NCBI RefSeq assembly: GCF_001610875.1
Contig: NZ_CP011272.1
Span: 6,181,988 to 6,245,987 of the forward strand
Reading direction: 5' to 3'
Source: Pirellula sp. SH-Sr6A
GTDB lineage: Bacteria > Planctomycetota > Planctomycetia > Pirellulales > Pirellulaceae
Length of the DNA: 64,000 bases
How positions within the stretch are numbered: position 1 is the first letter of the stretch; the number at the start of each line of letters is the position of its first letter. Below, piece after piece: positions 44,013 to 53,062 of this stretch. Below the pieces are notes generated by a model. It had not been told where the DNA came from and made no database searches. It saw nothing but the letters and a program-made list of their open reading frames with translations. A program made the position numbers and the translations under genes.

Positions 44013-45362
44013 CTATCCGAGCAATAGAATCGAGACATTGACGTAAATAAGCAGTCCCAATATGTCGCTGATGCCAGCGACGAAGGGGTTGCTCATCAGG
44101 GCTGGATCGAGGCCAAGTCGTTGGAAGCAAAGTGGAAGCATACTCCCTGTGCAGGCTCCACACAGCACCACCAAGAGGACCGTGATCGGGATCACACAGG
44201 CCGACAGCGCCGTCGGTGCCATGGTCAGCGCGAATAGGAAGCCAATACTTCCGAGAAATCCCCCGAGGACTAGACCCATTACGGCTTCGCGACGAATGAT
44301 GCGGAACCAATCTCGCTGATGAATTTCTTTGACAGCCAATGCAGTGATGATGAGAGTCGAGGATTGGCTACCCGTGTTCCCGCCACTGCTGATGATGAGC
44401 GGGATAAAAAGCACCAGCCAGGTATGTTTTTCGAGTTCAGCGTTGTAGCTCTGCAGCAGAAAGGCCGTAATCAATCCTGCGAGGAACAAGATCGTGAGCC
44501 AGATCCCACGCTTCCAAGATAGAGTCGAAACGGGCGTTCGCATGTAGGAGTCTTCGAGCGGCTCCACGGCGGCGATACGTTGGACATCCTCCGTGGCTTC
44601 CTCTCGAACGACGTCGATAATATCGTCATGCGTGATGATGCCCATCATGTGGTATTCATCATCCACGACAGGAAGTGCCATCAAGTTATAGTGAGCCACT
44701 TTTTGAGCGACTACTTCTTGATCGTCTCGAACATTGGCGGTCACCAAATCCTTTTTCATCAAGTCGCCGAGTTTTTTATCAGGACGACCGATCGCCGATA
44801 CGAGCGATCGCGTGCTGACGACACCTCGAAGGTGGTTGGTGTCGTCGGTGACATAGATGTAATGGATCGTCTCTAAATGTTCGGCTTGCCGACTCAACTC
44901 CTCCATCGCTTCCTTCAGCGTCAGATTTTCAGATAGGCAAGCCACTTCGGTTGTCATCAACGCGCCAGCGGTTCCTTCCGCAAACGTTTGAAGACGTCGA
45001 ATATCGCGACGGTCCGCAGCAGGAACCAGTGCTAGGATCTGATCGACCCTGTTTTCATCTAATTCCTGCAGGAGGTCCACCGCGTCGTCGGCGGGCAGGG
45101 ACGTCACCAATATCGCCACTTGTTTGACGTCTTGGGAAGCGAGCAGGTTGACTTTGCGATCCCAATCGAAGTAATGAAAGATCTCCGACTGCAGCGACGG
45201 CGCCGCATGCTGTAGAACTTGCCATAACTCGCTGTTCTCCAGCCCCTCCATGAATTCTGCGGTTCTGGCCGGGTGCAATGCCACACAGAATTCCTGCAAT
45301 CCCTGCTTCTGATTGTCGAGAAGCATCTCGCGCAGTTCAGGCAGGAATAGCGTATTGATCAT
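44013..45362 (-). CDS. mgtE: Magnesium transporter MgtE, 449 aa
   Basis: Mg2+ channel/transporter of the MgtE family. Order: N-terminal helical domain (about 1-130), two CBS domains (about 130-255, with DLMKKDLVTANVRDDQEV between), a connecting plug helix and five membrane helices (about 285-449). The segment IPLIISSGGNTGSQSSTLI is the family's conserved pore-region motif, and ALMSNPFVAGISDILGLLIY closes the protein. Length is typical. No M-box riboswitch is visible upstream. Confidence 0.95.
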   Translation of the reverse strand: MINTLFLPELREMLLDNQKQGLQEFCVALHPARTAEFMEGLENSELWQVLQHAAPSLQSEIFHYFDWDRKVNLLASQDVKQVAILVTSLPADDAVDLLQELDENRVDQILALVPAADRRDIRRLQTFAEGTAGALMTTEVACLSENLTLKEAMEELSRQAEHLETIHYIYVTDDTNHLRGVVSTRSLVSAIGRPDKKLGDLMKKDLVTANVRDDQEVVAQKVAHYNLMALPVVDDEYHMMGIITHDDIIDVVREEATEDVQRIAAVEPLEDSYMRTPVSTLSWKRGIWLTILFLAGLITAFLLQSYNAELEKHTWLVLFIPLIISSGGNTGSQSSTLIITALAVKEIHQRDWFRIIRREAVMGLVLGGFLGSIGFLFALTMAPTALSACVIPITVLLVVLCGACTGSMLPLCFQRLGLDPALMSNPFVAGISDILGLLIYVNVSILLLG

Positions 45363-45400
45363 AAATCAACTCAATTGTTTGGAACGTACTCGCAACCCGG

Positions 45401-45428
45401 CACATCCAGCGGCGGTACCGCTGGTGTG
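45401..45428. repeat. Strong hairpin between DUF3500 and mgtE genes
   Basis: CCAGCGG and CCGCTGG form a seven-base core extended by CACA/TGTG with one bulged base around a CGGTA loop. It is 70 bp past the DUF3500 stop on the minus strand and 38 bp before mgtE. There is no T-run; a transcript end or stabilising hairpin is likely. Confidence 0.45.
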
Positions 45429-45498
45429 CCTATTGGAGTGTACGTCGCGTGGAACTCAACTCCTCTTTCAGGAGAAAGTTGCCTAGAGCGATAAAAGA

Positions 45499-46635
45499 CT
45501 ACTTCGAAGTCGTCGCGACAACCGGGAGATTGAAGTCGCCCGTGAGATCTCGCCAAACGCTGTGAATGTGGTTGGCATTATTGCCGGCCGAGTCGGCTTG
45601 GTAGTTGCAGAATTCGGCGATGAAGGTCGGGCCTTGAAGCCGGAAGTAATGTTGCCCGGAGAGGTCCTCCGTACCGGCCCATCCAAAATGGATATTGTCG
45701 AGACCGGCCGCTGTGATTTGATTCATGCGGGAGAGAACGACCTCTTTCGGCATCGTCGCCAAGAACGATTCGAGCACGGTCATCAGCAGCTTTTTCTGAT
45801 CAACATCCATCTCGGAAGCTGGAATGCCAACCGAGGCGCTGGGCTTGGGCTGCGCGTCGCCAGGCCACAGGATTTCCTCTGGGCATTTGCTGTTGAATAC
45901 AGCTTTCGACTTTTGGGCGTCATTAAAGCTCGCCATCAAGGCGATCCCTGCATCTTCTTCGCTCGCGAGCAACCGACCTCCCTCTTGGAAGGAATTCTTA
46001 CCCCCCAATGGATTCAAGCTGGGAACGGAAAAGCTCTTCGGTAGCTTCGCTGGGTTCAGTCCATAGAACTGAGGAGTGGAGTCGACGATCACGCTACGAT
46101 CCATCGTGAAGTTCAACGACAGGTGGTGCCCCTCAACGCTCAAACCCCACTCCGATCGATCGCTCGGTTCACCGTAAATGGCGATGTAGTACTTCTTGTA
46201 GTCACGACGTTTCGCAGCCGCAGGGCCCTCGAGTTCGAGCAAGATCGCTTCGTAGCTCATAATGTTGGTGGCTCGCTTGAAGCCTGCATCGCTCATCACG
46301 CTCTTCAAAACTGCGAGTGCAAATTTAACCTGTTCGTCGCTCATTTCGCGAAGGGGAAGTCCCTTTCGGGTCTCCATGGGAACGAAATGCCATTCCAATC
46401 GGCGAGGATCTTGAAATGGTATTTGAGCCAATTTCTTTTCATTGGCCGAGAGAGATGCCAAGAACTGATTTGCCGCAGCCGATGCGGGGCTCGCGGTTCT
46501 ACAGGCTTCCTGGGCAATCAAGTATGACGGAACAGTGGCGGAGGGTGTCAGCGATAAAGCGCCGAGCAAAAGGGCGCGACATGCCGTGGAGAGCCGTGGG
46601 GATGTTCGACAAGAGCGAGACATAAGAGTCCTCAT
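45499..46635 (-). CDS. DUF3500 domain protein, exported, 378 aa
   Basis: DUF3500 family protein; function not established. A basic N-terminus and hydrophobic stretch (about 20-41, ending YLIAQ) form a signal peptide. The conserved regions include EWGLSVEGHHLSLNFT, YGLNPAKLPKS, HFGWAGTEDLSGQHYFRLQGPTF and the closing ANHIHSVWRDLTGDF. The listed start is at 46635; an internal ATG at 46623 has AGGA at good spacing and may be the true one. It is divergent from flgD across about 260 bp. Confidence 0.85.
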   Translation of the reverse strand: MRTLMSRSCRTSPRLSTACRALLLGALSLTPSATVPSYLIAQEACRTASPASAAANQFLASLSANEKKLAQIPFQDPRRLEWHFVPMETRKGLPLREMSDEQVKFALAVLKSVMSDAGFKRATNIMSYEAILLELEGPAAAKRRDYKKYYIAIYGEPSDRSEWGLSVEGHHLSLNFTMDRSVIVDSTPQFYGLNPAKLPKSFSVPSLNPLGGKNSFQEGGRLLASEEDAGIALMASFNDAQKSKAVFNSKCPEEILWPGDAQPKPSASVGIPASEMDVDQKKLLMTVLESFLATMPKEVVLSRMNQITAAGLDNIHFGWAGTEDLSGQHYFRLQGPTFIAEFCNYQADSAGNNANHIHSVWRDLTGDFNLPVVATTSK

Positions 46636-46897
46636 GAAGGTGGGAGAGATCGGTTGGAATGAGCCAGCATTATGATCGACCGACAGCCCCGGTCCAATGC
46701 CCTTTTGGGGTGAACCGCAGGTTCATATTGGGCTTTCGATGAATCGATGTCGCGGGCTATTTTAGGCCGGCCGCCGCAGCTTGTGGTGGACCACGCTATC
46801 CTTCGACGAGTTCTGAAGAGGTTGGCGAGCGAACCGATCGACGGGGGGAGAGCAAGGTCTTCCCGATAAACAAGAGATTTCCAAGAAGGAACAGAAC
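46636..46897. other. Divergent intergenic region upstream of the flagellar genes
   Basis: About 260 bp. A CCCGATAA at 46862-46869 resembles a sigma-28 -10 box, but no TAAA lies at the proper distance. An AAGGA ribosome site is present seven bases before the flgD start. No sigma-54 pair is found. Confidence 0.4.
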
Positions 46898-47338
46898 ATG
46901 TCGCGCGTAGGTGGAACTTCAGGAGCAACGGGGTCGTCGGCTTCCAATTCTCCAAGTGGAAACGGCCTCAACGATGTCGACATGGACACGTTTCTCAATT
47001 TGATGATCACGGAGTTGCAAAATCAGGATCCGCTGAATCCGACCGATAACAAAGCGCTCCTCGAGCAGATTGGGCAGTTGCGGAGCATCAGCTCGAACGA
47101 TCGATTGGTATCCACTCTGACATCCTTCGGAAATACCCAGGAGCTCACGACCGCCAGCAGCTTGATTGGGAAAAAGGTGACGGGTTTGGATATTAAGGGG
47201 GGTGAGGTAAGCGGGGAGGTTTCGAGCGTTTCGGTGAAGATTGACGAAAAAGATCGAAACAAGAGGACGGTACAGGTGCACGTCGGCGACCAAATTGTCG
47301 ATATGAAGAACGTTCGAGAGATCGACTTAGGGGAGTAG
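46898..47338 (+). CDS. flgD: Flagellar hook capping protein FlgD, 146 aa
   Basis: Scaffold that caps the growing flagellar hook. The family's N-terminal core is clear: DVDMDTFLNLMITELQNQDP followed by LNPTDNKALLEQIGQLRSI. The C-terminal part (SLIGKKVTGLDIKGGEVSG) is short, so the usual FlgD Ig/tudor-like domains are reduced to one. Many planctomycetes keep flagella for swarmer cells, so this fits the lineage. It has a good ribosome site and precedes flgE by 71 bp. Confidence 0.92.
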   Translation: MSRVGGTSGATGSSASNSPSGNGLNDVDMDTFLNLMITELQNQDPLNPTDNKALLEQIGQLRSISSNDRLVSTLTSFGNTQELTTASSLIGKKVTGLDIKGGEVSGEVSSVSVKIDEKDRNKRTVQVHVGDQIVDMKNVREIDLGE

Positions 47339-47409
47339 TGTCGGCATCGCGTCTTGGAAGCCAGCTGCTCGCGAACAGATTCGCCATTCAACGAGGAGTT
47401 GGCTAGCAA

Positions 47410-49863
47410 ATGGGCTTAGCATCTTCATTAAGCACCGCATTGACCGGCATGAATGCGGCTGAGACACAGATCGATGTGCTCGGCAATAACTTGGCTAACT
47501 CCCAGACCGTTGGTTTCAAGTCATCGGATGTAGTATTCGCTAACCAGTTCCTGCAGACTCTGTCGCTCGGTGCTGCACCGACTGGTGGAAACGGTGGAAC
47601 CAATCCTCGCCAGACCGGGCTCGGTGTTCAAGTCGCCGCGATCAATCAGAATTTCAAACAAGGAACAGTCGAGATCAGTTCCTCTCCCTCGGATTTGGCC
47701 ATTCAAGGGGACGGCTTCTTTCAAGTGCAAGGCGGGCAGGGAGAGAAGCTCTACACGCGAAATGGAATCTTTCGCCTGAATAGTTCCAATGAATTGGTAA
47801 CCTCCACCGGCAATCGATTGTTGGGGTATGGCGTCGACGATCAATTCAACCTGCGTTCCACCGAGTTGGTCCCTCTTTCTATCCCCATCGGAACCGAAGC
47901 GGTTGCGAAGGCGACTGGGACTGTGAACTTGCAAGGTACACTGACGGCGAAGGGGGACGTCGCGACGACCTCGAAGATTGTCCAAAGCACGGTTCTTGGC
48001 AATAACAGTATCCCGCGTCCATCGGGCTCGGCTGTGAATGTGCAGAGCGCTGCGGCACCCTTTAATACGAGCGTCACCCTTGCTCATACCGAAGGTGGTG
48101 GGGGAACGCATGCGGAAGGGTCCGTGTATCAATATCGATTCACCTATCTCGATGCGAATGGCACCGAGAGCATGGCGAGCGAGCCGCTCACCGTGACCGT
48201 ACCGGGCGGAAACGCGTCTGCGGACAATACGATCACCCTGAACAATCTTCCGGCCGCGAATAGTCAATACTCACAAGTTCGAGTCTATCGTACTGAACCC
48301 GGCGGCAGCGACTTTTTCCTCGCTGGTACAGCTGCCGCGGGTGGATCGTTTGTCGATACCGATTCGTCGTCTTCAACGACGCCCCTGGACAACAACGGAT
48401 TGACGGGGAACTACACCTACATGGTGACTTATTACAAGTCAGGTGAGCCTGAGTCTCGCCCATCGCCACTGCTCGGTCCGCAGAGCGTGGTGAATGGTCG
48501 TATCTATCTGTCGAATCTACCGACGCCTCCCGCGCCACCGGCCGAAGGTGGATATCCCGCGTACGACGAAATCAGGATCTATCGCAATCTGACCAACGAC
48601 CCCAACAGCTTTTACTTGGTCGATACCGTACCTCCTGGCGCATCCTATACCGATAGCAAGACGGACGCCGAGATTAGCAATCTGGCGTTACCAGGAAATC
48701 AAAAAGTAAACTTGGATGGGCCTGCCATCGACAGCAATACCTTGCTGGTGAACGTGATCACTCGAGATGGTTTGGATTACAGCAACCCGTTCATTCCAGG
48801 CGACCTGTCGTTTACAGCTCGCAAGGGAGATCGATTGCTGGAAACGAAGTCGTTCACCGTTACTGCCACATCGACCGTCCAAGACTTGCTTGGCTTCATG
48901 AAGGATTCGCTGGGGATCGTCAGCGACAGTGGTGACTCGACCAATCCGATCTTGTCGTCGCTCAATCAGATTCCGGGCGAGGGTGGGACGATACAACCGA
49001 ATGCCTACATCTCCAACGGTGCCCTTCGGTTCGTGAGCAATACTGGGGTGGATAACGGCGTTACGATCGACTTGACCAGCTTTCGATTGCGCGACGCCAA
49101 TGGAACGGTGACTACACCCAACCTTGGGTTCGGAACCGTTCAAGAAGGGAAAGGGCAGAGCGCGGTAACAGACTTCATCGCCTACGACTCGCTCGGTCTC
49201 CCTGTGCGAATGCGATTGACGGCAACCATGGAGTCGAGAACCGACCAACAAACCGTGTATCGATGGTATGCTGATAGTGCGGACAACATCGAGCGAGGGT
49301 CTGCGGACATCTCGGTCGGTACGGGACTGATCTATTTTGATGGGAACGGGAACTTCATCTCGGCATCGAATAATGTGGTGGCCGTCGATCGAACGGGACT
49401 TCCGAGTACCAAGCCTCTACAGTTTTCCTTGGACTTCACGGCGTTAAGCGGTCTCGCTGCGGATAAGGCTTCGCTCGCCGCTTCGCGTCAAGACGGTTCT
49501 CCTCCTGGAGTGCTCACCAGCTACGTTATCGGTGAAGATGGGATTATTCGGGGCGTTTTCAGCAACGGGATTTCACGGGATCTTGGACAGATTCGCTTGG
49601 CTCGATTCTCAAACCCGGGCGGTTTGGAGCAGCGAGGGCAGAACTTGTTTGCTCAGGGCATCAACACTGGTCTTCCTATCGAGGGCGGACCATCTGAAAA
49701 TGGGCTGGGATCGATTTCCGCGGGGGCATTGGAGCTTTCCAATACCGATGTCGGTGGCGACTTGGTCACGCTGGTTTTGGCGAGCACCCAATATCGAAGT
49801 AACGCGCGGGTGATCACTGCGACGCAGCAGTTGTTTGATGAGTTGTTGAATATCCGCCGTTAG
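47410..49863 (+). CDS. flgE: Flagellar hook protein FlgE, enlarged, 817 aa
   Basis: Hook subunit. The N-terminal rod/hook signature GLASSLSTALTGMNAAETQ and LGNNLANSQTVGFKSS, the DLAIQGDGFFQVQ stretch and the C-terminal VLASTQYRSNARVITATQQL are diagnostic. It is about twice the usual 400-residue length: residues 215-430 hold two fibronectin-III-like repeats (YQYRFTYLDANGTESMASEP; YTYMVTYYKSGEPESRPSP), each followed by a VRVYRT/IRIYRN strand, and a further domain follows to about 560. The insertion lies in the exposed part of the hook protein, so it may decorate the hook surface. The ATG is preceded by GAGG. Confidence 0.93.
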   Translation: MGLASSLSTALTGMNAAETQIDVLGNNLANSQTVGFKSSDVVFANQFLQTLSLGAAPTGGNGGTNPRQTGLGVQVAAINQNFKQGTVEISSSPSDLAIQGDGFFQVQGGQGEKLYTRNGIFRLNSSNELVTSTGNRLLGYGVDDQFNLRSTELVPLSIPIGTEAVAKATGTVNLQGTLTAKGDVATTSKIVQSTVLGNNSIPRPSGSAVNVQSAAAPFNTSVTLAHTEGGGGTHAEGSVYQYRFTYLDANGTESMASEPLTVTVPGGNASADNTITLNNLPAANSQYSQVRVYRTEPGGSDFFLAGTAAAGGSFVDTDSSSSTTPLDNNGLTGNYTYMVTYYKSGEPESRPSPLLGPQSVVNGRIYLSNLPTPPAPPAEGGYPAYDEIRIYRNLTNDPNSFYLVDTVPPGASYTDSKTDAEISNLALPGNQKVNLDGPAIDSNTLLVNVITRDGLDYSNPFIPGDLSFTARKGDRLLETKSFTVTATSTVQDLLGFMKDSLGIVSDSGDSTNPILSSLNQIPGEGGTIQPNAYISNGALRFVSNTGVDNGVTIDLTSFRLRDANGTVTTPNLGFGTVQEGKGQSAVTDFIAYDSLGLPVRMRLTATMESRTDQQTVYRWYADSADNIERGSADISVGTGLIYFDGNGNFISASNNVVAVDRTGLPSTKPLQFSLDFTALSGLAADKASLAASRQDGSPPGVLTSYVIGEDGIIRGVFSNGISRDLGQIRLARFSNPGGLEQRGQNLFAQGINTGLPIEGGPSENGLGSISAGALELSNTDVGGDLVTLVLASTQYRSNARVITATQQLFDELLNIRR

Positions 49864-49885
49864 TCGCAGGAGTAGGTTCATCGAG

Positions 49886-50059
49886 ATGATCTCTTCGCGA
49901 AGTAGTCTGCGTAGCGCACCCACGGCGTCCCACGTGTTGGTGATACTCACAGTGGTCGGTATCTGGGTGACGCAATGGGGCTGTCGATCTCAACTCCCAG
50001 CCGACCAGCCCAGTCGGCTGCACGAGGTCTATTCCATGCAGAACGCAACATCTCGATAA
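49886..50059 (+). CDS. Possible small lipoprotein after flgE, 57 aa
   Basis: An open frame from an ATG at 49886 to a TAA at 50057 is 22 bp downstream of flgE. It reads a polar N-terminus, a hydrophobic stretch (HVLVILTVVGIW) and then TQWGC near residue 33, a loose lipobox-like end. AGGAG lies 13 bases before the start, rather far. It could be a small lipoprotein of the flagellar unit or chance; too short for certainty. Confidence 0.35.
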   Translation: MISSRSSLRSAPTASHVLVILTVVGIWVTQWGCRSQLPADQPSRLHEVYSMQNATSR

Positions 50060-50084
50060 GCCCCTGGCGATTCTCTTTGTCATT

Positions 50085-50114
50085 ACAATGATGCCATTAC
50101 AATGGCGTCATTGT
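50085..50114. repeat. Inverted repeat after the flagellar genes
   Basis: ACAATGATGCCAT (50085-50097) pairs with ATGGCGTCATTGT (50102-50114) with one G-U position, around TACA. The strongest hairpin in the gap; no T-run. It is 25 bp past the small ORF and 31 bp before the HerA-like ATPase start, so it may end the flagellar transcript or regulate the next one. Confidence 0.55.
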
Positions 50115-50145
50115 TGAGTGCCGCATTTCGTCCCCAGGGGCTCCC

Positions 50146-52626
50146 ATGCCATCTATTGCAGATTACGAGAAGCTTGGACTGTTTTATCTCGGCAAGAAGT
50201 TCGATTTATCCGCCCGGTCACTTTTGCCGGAGTATCTGAACTACGATTCGCGAGATCTGGTCACGCACGCACTATGTGTGGGAATGACGGGTAGTGGGAA
50301 GACAGGACTCTGTTTGAGCCTGCTTGAAGAGGCGATCTTGGATGGGATTCCGGTGATCTGTATCGATCCCAAGGGAGACCTAGGAAACCTGCTTCTGTCC
50401 TTTCCGAATTTGGAGTCGAAGGATTTTGAACCTTGGATCGATCCGTCGGAATCAGCCCGGCAAAGCAAGAGTCTGGAGGAGATTGCCCAGGAGACCGCTG
50501 AGCGGTGGCGCAGCGGGCTGTTGGAATGGGATCAGCCCCTGGATCGTTTGAAGACGTTTCACGATAAGTCCGATATCACGATCTACACACCAGGCAGTGA
50601 GATCGGTGTTCCTCTGACGGTTCTCAAGAGCTTTGACGCCCCCGGAGAGGAACTGCTTCAGGATGAGGAGACTTACCGGGAGAAACTCACCTCGTCGGCG
50701 TCCGCATTGTTAGCGCTCATGGGGATCGAGGCTGATCCCTTGAGCAGCCGAGAGCATATTTTGCTATCGAACATACTCGATCATGCGTGGCGGAAGGGTG
50801 TCGATCTGTCAATTGAGGACTTGATCCGTAGCATTCAATCACCTCCATTGACGCGCATCGGCGTTATGGACCTGGAGAGTTTTTTTCCAACGTCCGATCG
50901 CACGAAGCTGGCAATGAGCCTCAACAATCTGCTCGCGTCGCCTGCATTCGCTGGTTGGTTGAAGGGCGAGACGTTAGACGTACGCGACTTGTTGTATCGC
51001 AAAGACGGCGCTCCGCGCGTCTCCATCCTCTCGATCGCCCACCTCAGCGATGCCGAAAGAATGTTCTTCGTCACGATTCTTTTGGGTGAATTGCTTTCCT
51101 GGATGCGAGCCCAACCGGGAACCAGTTCACTGCGAGCCATCTTCTACATGGATGAGGTCTTCGGATACTTTCCACCGTCTGCAAAGCCGCCCTCGAAGCC
51201 ACCGATGCTCACGCTTCTCAAACAAGCGAGAGCGTTTGGCCTGGGAATCGTTCTGGCTACCCAGAATCCAGTGGACCTCGACTACAAAGGTCTGGCCAAC
51301 ATGGGGACTTGGTTCCTCGGGCGGTTGCAGACACAGCGGGACAAAGACCGAGTCCTAGACGGCCTGGAGGGTGCCTCTGCCCAGCAAGGAGGCGCGTTCG
51401 ATCGAGGGGAGATGGAAAAGGCCCTCTCGTCGCTCGGTAATCGCGTTTTCTTGATGAACAATGTCCATGACAACTCCCCTACCGTTTTCCAGACGAGATG
51501 GGCCTTGTCCTTCCTGAGGGGGCCCCTCTCGCGGGACCAAATTTCGAGCTTGATGCAACCGCGAAAGCAGGCAAGACGATCTGGTCAGATCGAAGGCACC
51601 CCGTTGCAAGCCGATTCACCGAAGAGATCCATCGTAGATCGAACAGGCGCTCGACCGATCGTGCCGCCCCCGATTGAAGAACGGTTTCTGGACATGACCA
51701 TCATCCCAAAACCGGGAACCCAATTGGTCTACCGTCCGGCTCTCTACGTCGATTGCAGTGTTCATTATGTAAGAGCCTCCTCCAACATCGACGGTTGGGA
51801 AGATCTGCAATGGTTAGCCCCTAGCCTCGATTCCGAGTTGGTGGAATCAGGAACTCTGGATAGCTGGGAATCGGTGCAATCCGTTGTTCCGGGATGTATT
51901 CAGCTTCGGCGGCAGCCGGACGAGGGCCTTGCGTTCGCGGAGTTACCCGCGTCTCTCACAAATGCAAAGAACTTGGCAAAGTTAGACAAATCGTTCCGAG
52001 ACTATCTCTTCCGACATCAGCAATACGTCGTGTACTACTGCAAGGCGGTTAAGAAAACCGTGGGGCCAGGGATTTCGGAGTCGGAGGCTCGGATCCAGTT
52101 GGCGGTGGCGACCCGGGAAGCGCGGGATGATGCGGTCGAAAAGCTACGAGACAAATTTGCCGACAAGATCCGTTCATTGCAGACCCGCCTACTCGCAGCG
52201 CAACAGCGTTTGGAACGCGAGAAGCAAGAAGCGCAGTCGAAAAAGCTAGAAGGCTATTTCCAAGTCGGCTCCTCGCTCCTCGGTGCGTTGTTCGGCCGAA
52301 AAGTGTCTAGCAGAACCAACGTGACGAAGGCCGCATCCGCGGTGAAAAGCATCGGGCGAGCAACGGCTCAGCAAGGGGACGTCATGCGCGCGGAAGAAAC
52401 GTTGGAAGAGCTATCGGCTGCGAAAGACGCACTTGAGGCAGAAGCAAAAAGTGCGATCGACGAAGTTGTCGTGCAGTATGCCCCTGAGAATTTGATTTTG
52501 GAATCGGTCGAGATTCCTATTCGCAAAGGGGATACGAAGATTAAACTCCTCGCCATAGCTTGGGTTCCATGGCAAGTCGACGCAAACGGCATCGCCACTC
52601 CCCTTGCGAATTGGACGAAAGCGTAA
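50146..52626 (+). CDS. HerA/FtsK-like DUF87-type ATPase, 826 aa
   Basis: P-loop ATPase of the HerA/VirB4/FtsK group. Walker A is G46-MTGSGK-T53, followed by VICIDPKGDLGNLLLSFP; Walker B is around D336-E337 in AIFYMDEVFGYFPP; a LATQNPVDLDYKGLANMGTWFLGRL segment is typical. The C-terminal part (about 640-760) is a long charged coiled coil (LRDKFADKIRSLQTRLLAAQ) with an interruption. Such proteins form hexameric motors, often moving DNA or protein. No nuclease (NurA-like), primase or secretion partner is next to it; the following gene is a ferredoxin. No signal peptide. Role unknown; cellular DNA or protein handling is only a guess. Confidence 0.88.
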   Translation: MPSIADYEKLGLFYLGKKFDLSARSLLPEYLNYDSRDLVTHALCVGMTGSGKTGLCLSLLEEAILDGIPVICIDPKGDLGNLLLSFPNLESKDFEPWIDPSESARQSKSLEEIAQETAERWRSGLLEWDQPLDRLKTFHDKSDITIYTPGSEIGVPLTVLKSFDAPGEELLQDEETYREKLTSSASALLALMGIEADPLSSREHILLSNILDHAWRKGVDLSIEDLIRSIQSPPLTRIGVMDLESFFPTSDRTKLAMSLNNLLASPAFAGWLKGETLDVRDLLYRKDGAPRVSILSIAHLSDAERMFFVTILLGELLSWMRAQPGTSSLRAIFYMDEVFGYFPPSAKPPSKPPMLTLLKQARAFGLGIVLATQNPVDLDYKGLANMGTWFLGRLQTQRDKDRVLDGLEGASAQQGGAFDRGEMEKALSSLGNRVFLMNNVHDNSPTVFQTRWALSFLRGPLSRDQISSLMQPRKQARRSGQIEGTPLQADSPKRSIVDRTGARPIVPPPIEERFLDMTIIPKPGTQLVYRPALYVDCSVHYVRASSNIDGWEDLQWLAPSLDSELVESGTLDSWESVQSVVPGCIQLRRQPDEGLAFAELPASLTNAKNLAKLDKSFRDYLFRHQQYVVYYCKAVKKTVGPGISESEARIQLAVATREARDDAVEKLRDKFADKIRSLQTRLLAAQQRLEREKQEAQSKKLEGYFQVGSSLLGALFGRKVSSRTNVTKAASAVKSIGRATAQQGDVMRAEETLEELSAAKDALEAEAKSAIDEVVVQYAPENLILESVEIPIRKGDTKIKLLAIAWVPWQVDANGIATPLANWTKA

Positions 52627-52695
52627 AGCCAACGTACCCGTCTGTTTTATCTCCGAATCCTTCAACCCATCAACAACAACAACAACGAGAAAACG

Positions 52696-53061
52696 ATGCC
52701 GAAACTAACTTTGGAAGGTATTGGAAGCTTTGATGTCGCAATCGGCACACGATTGGTACAAGCCATACGAGACCAAGGTGTCGATCAATTGCACGCCTGC
52801 GGCGGAAAGGCTCGCTGCACGACCTGTCGCGTTGAGTTCGTATCCGGCGAGCCCGATAAGATGACTCAAGCCGAGAAGGATATCCTCGCTGCTCGAGGTC
52901 TATCAGGCTGTCGATTGAGCTGCCAGATTCTTTGTGAGCAAGATATGGAGGTTCGCATTGTGAGCCGCTTGGAAGGCAGCGGTCGCAAGGACTCCGGGTC
53001 GCCGGTCGCGTCCGAGCTAGAACCTCAACCCGCCGTTTGGATTTCGAAAGCTTCGTCTTAG
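52696..53061 (+). CDS. 2Fe-2S ferredoxin, 121 aa
   Basis: Small electron carrier with a 2Fe-2S ferredoxin fold. The ligands are C35, C41, C44 (CGGKARCTTC, CX5CX2C spacing as in adrenodoxin/Isc-type ferredoxins) and C76 in RLSCQ. An additional C72 and C80 lie near. Residues 92-121 form a Ser/Pro-rich tail with no match. It sits 69 bp after the ATPase gene and 1 bp before gmd. Its redox partner is not apparent among the neighbours. Confidence 0.9.
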   Translation: MPKLTLEGIGSFDVAIGTRLVQAIRDQGVDQLHACGGKARCTTCRVEFVSGEPDKMTQAEKDILAARGLSGCRLSCQILCEQDMEVRIVSRLEGSGRKDSGSPVASELEPQPAVWISKASS

Positions 53062-53062
53062 T

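Noticed and set aside
44013-45362. M-box magnesium riboswitch upstream of mgtE
   Set aside because: The upstream stretch is only about 136 bp, partly a hairpin serving the preceding gene, and shows no M-box-like conserved pattern.
46862-46869. CCCGATAA as sigma-28 (FliA) -10 element for flgD
   Set aside because: The TAAA -35 box is missing at 15 bases; the position holds GGGG.
50146-52626. HerA-like ATPase as part of a phage-defence system
   Set aside because: No nuclease, effector or other defence gene is adjacent, and its neighbours are flagellar, ferredoxin and sugar-nucleotide genes.
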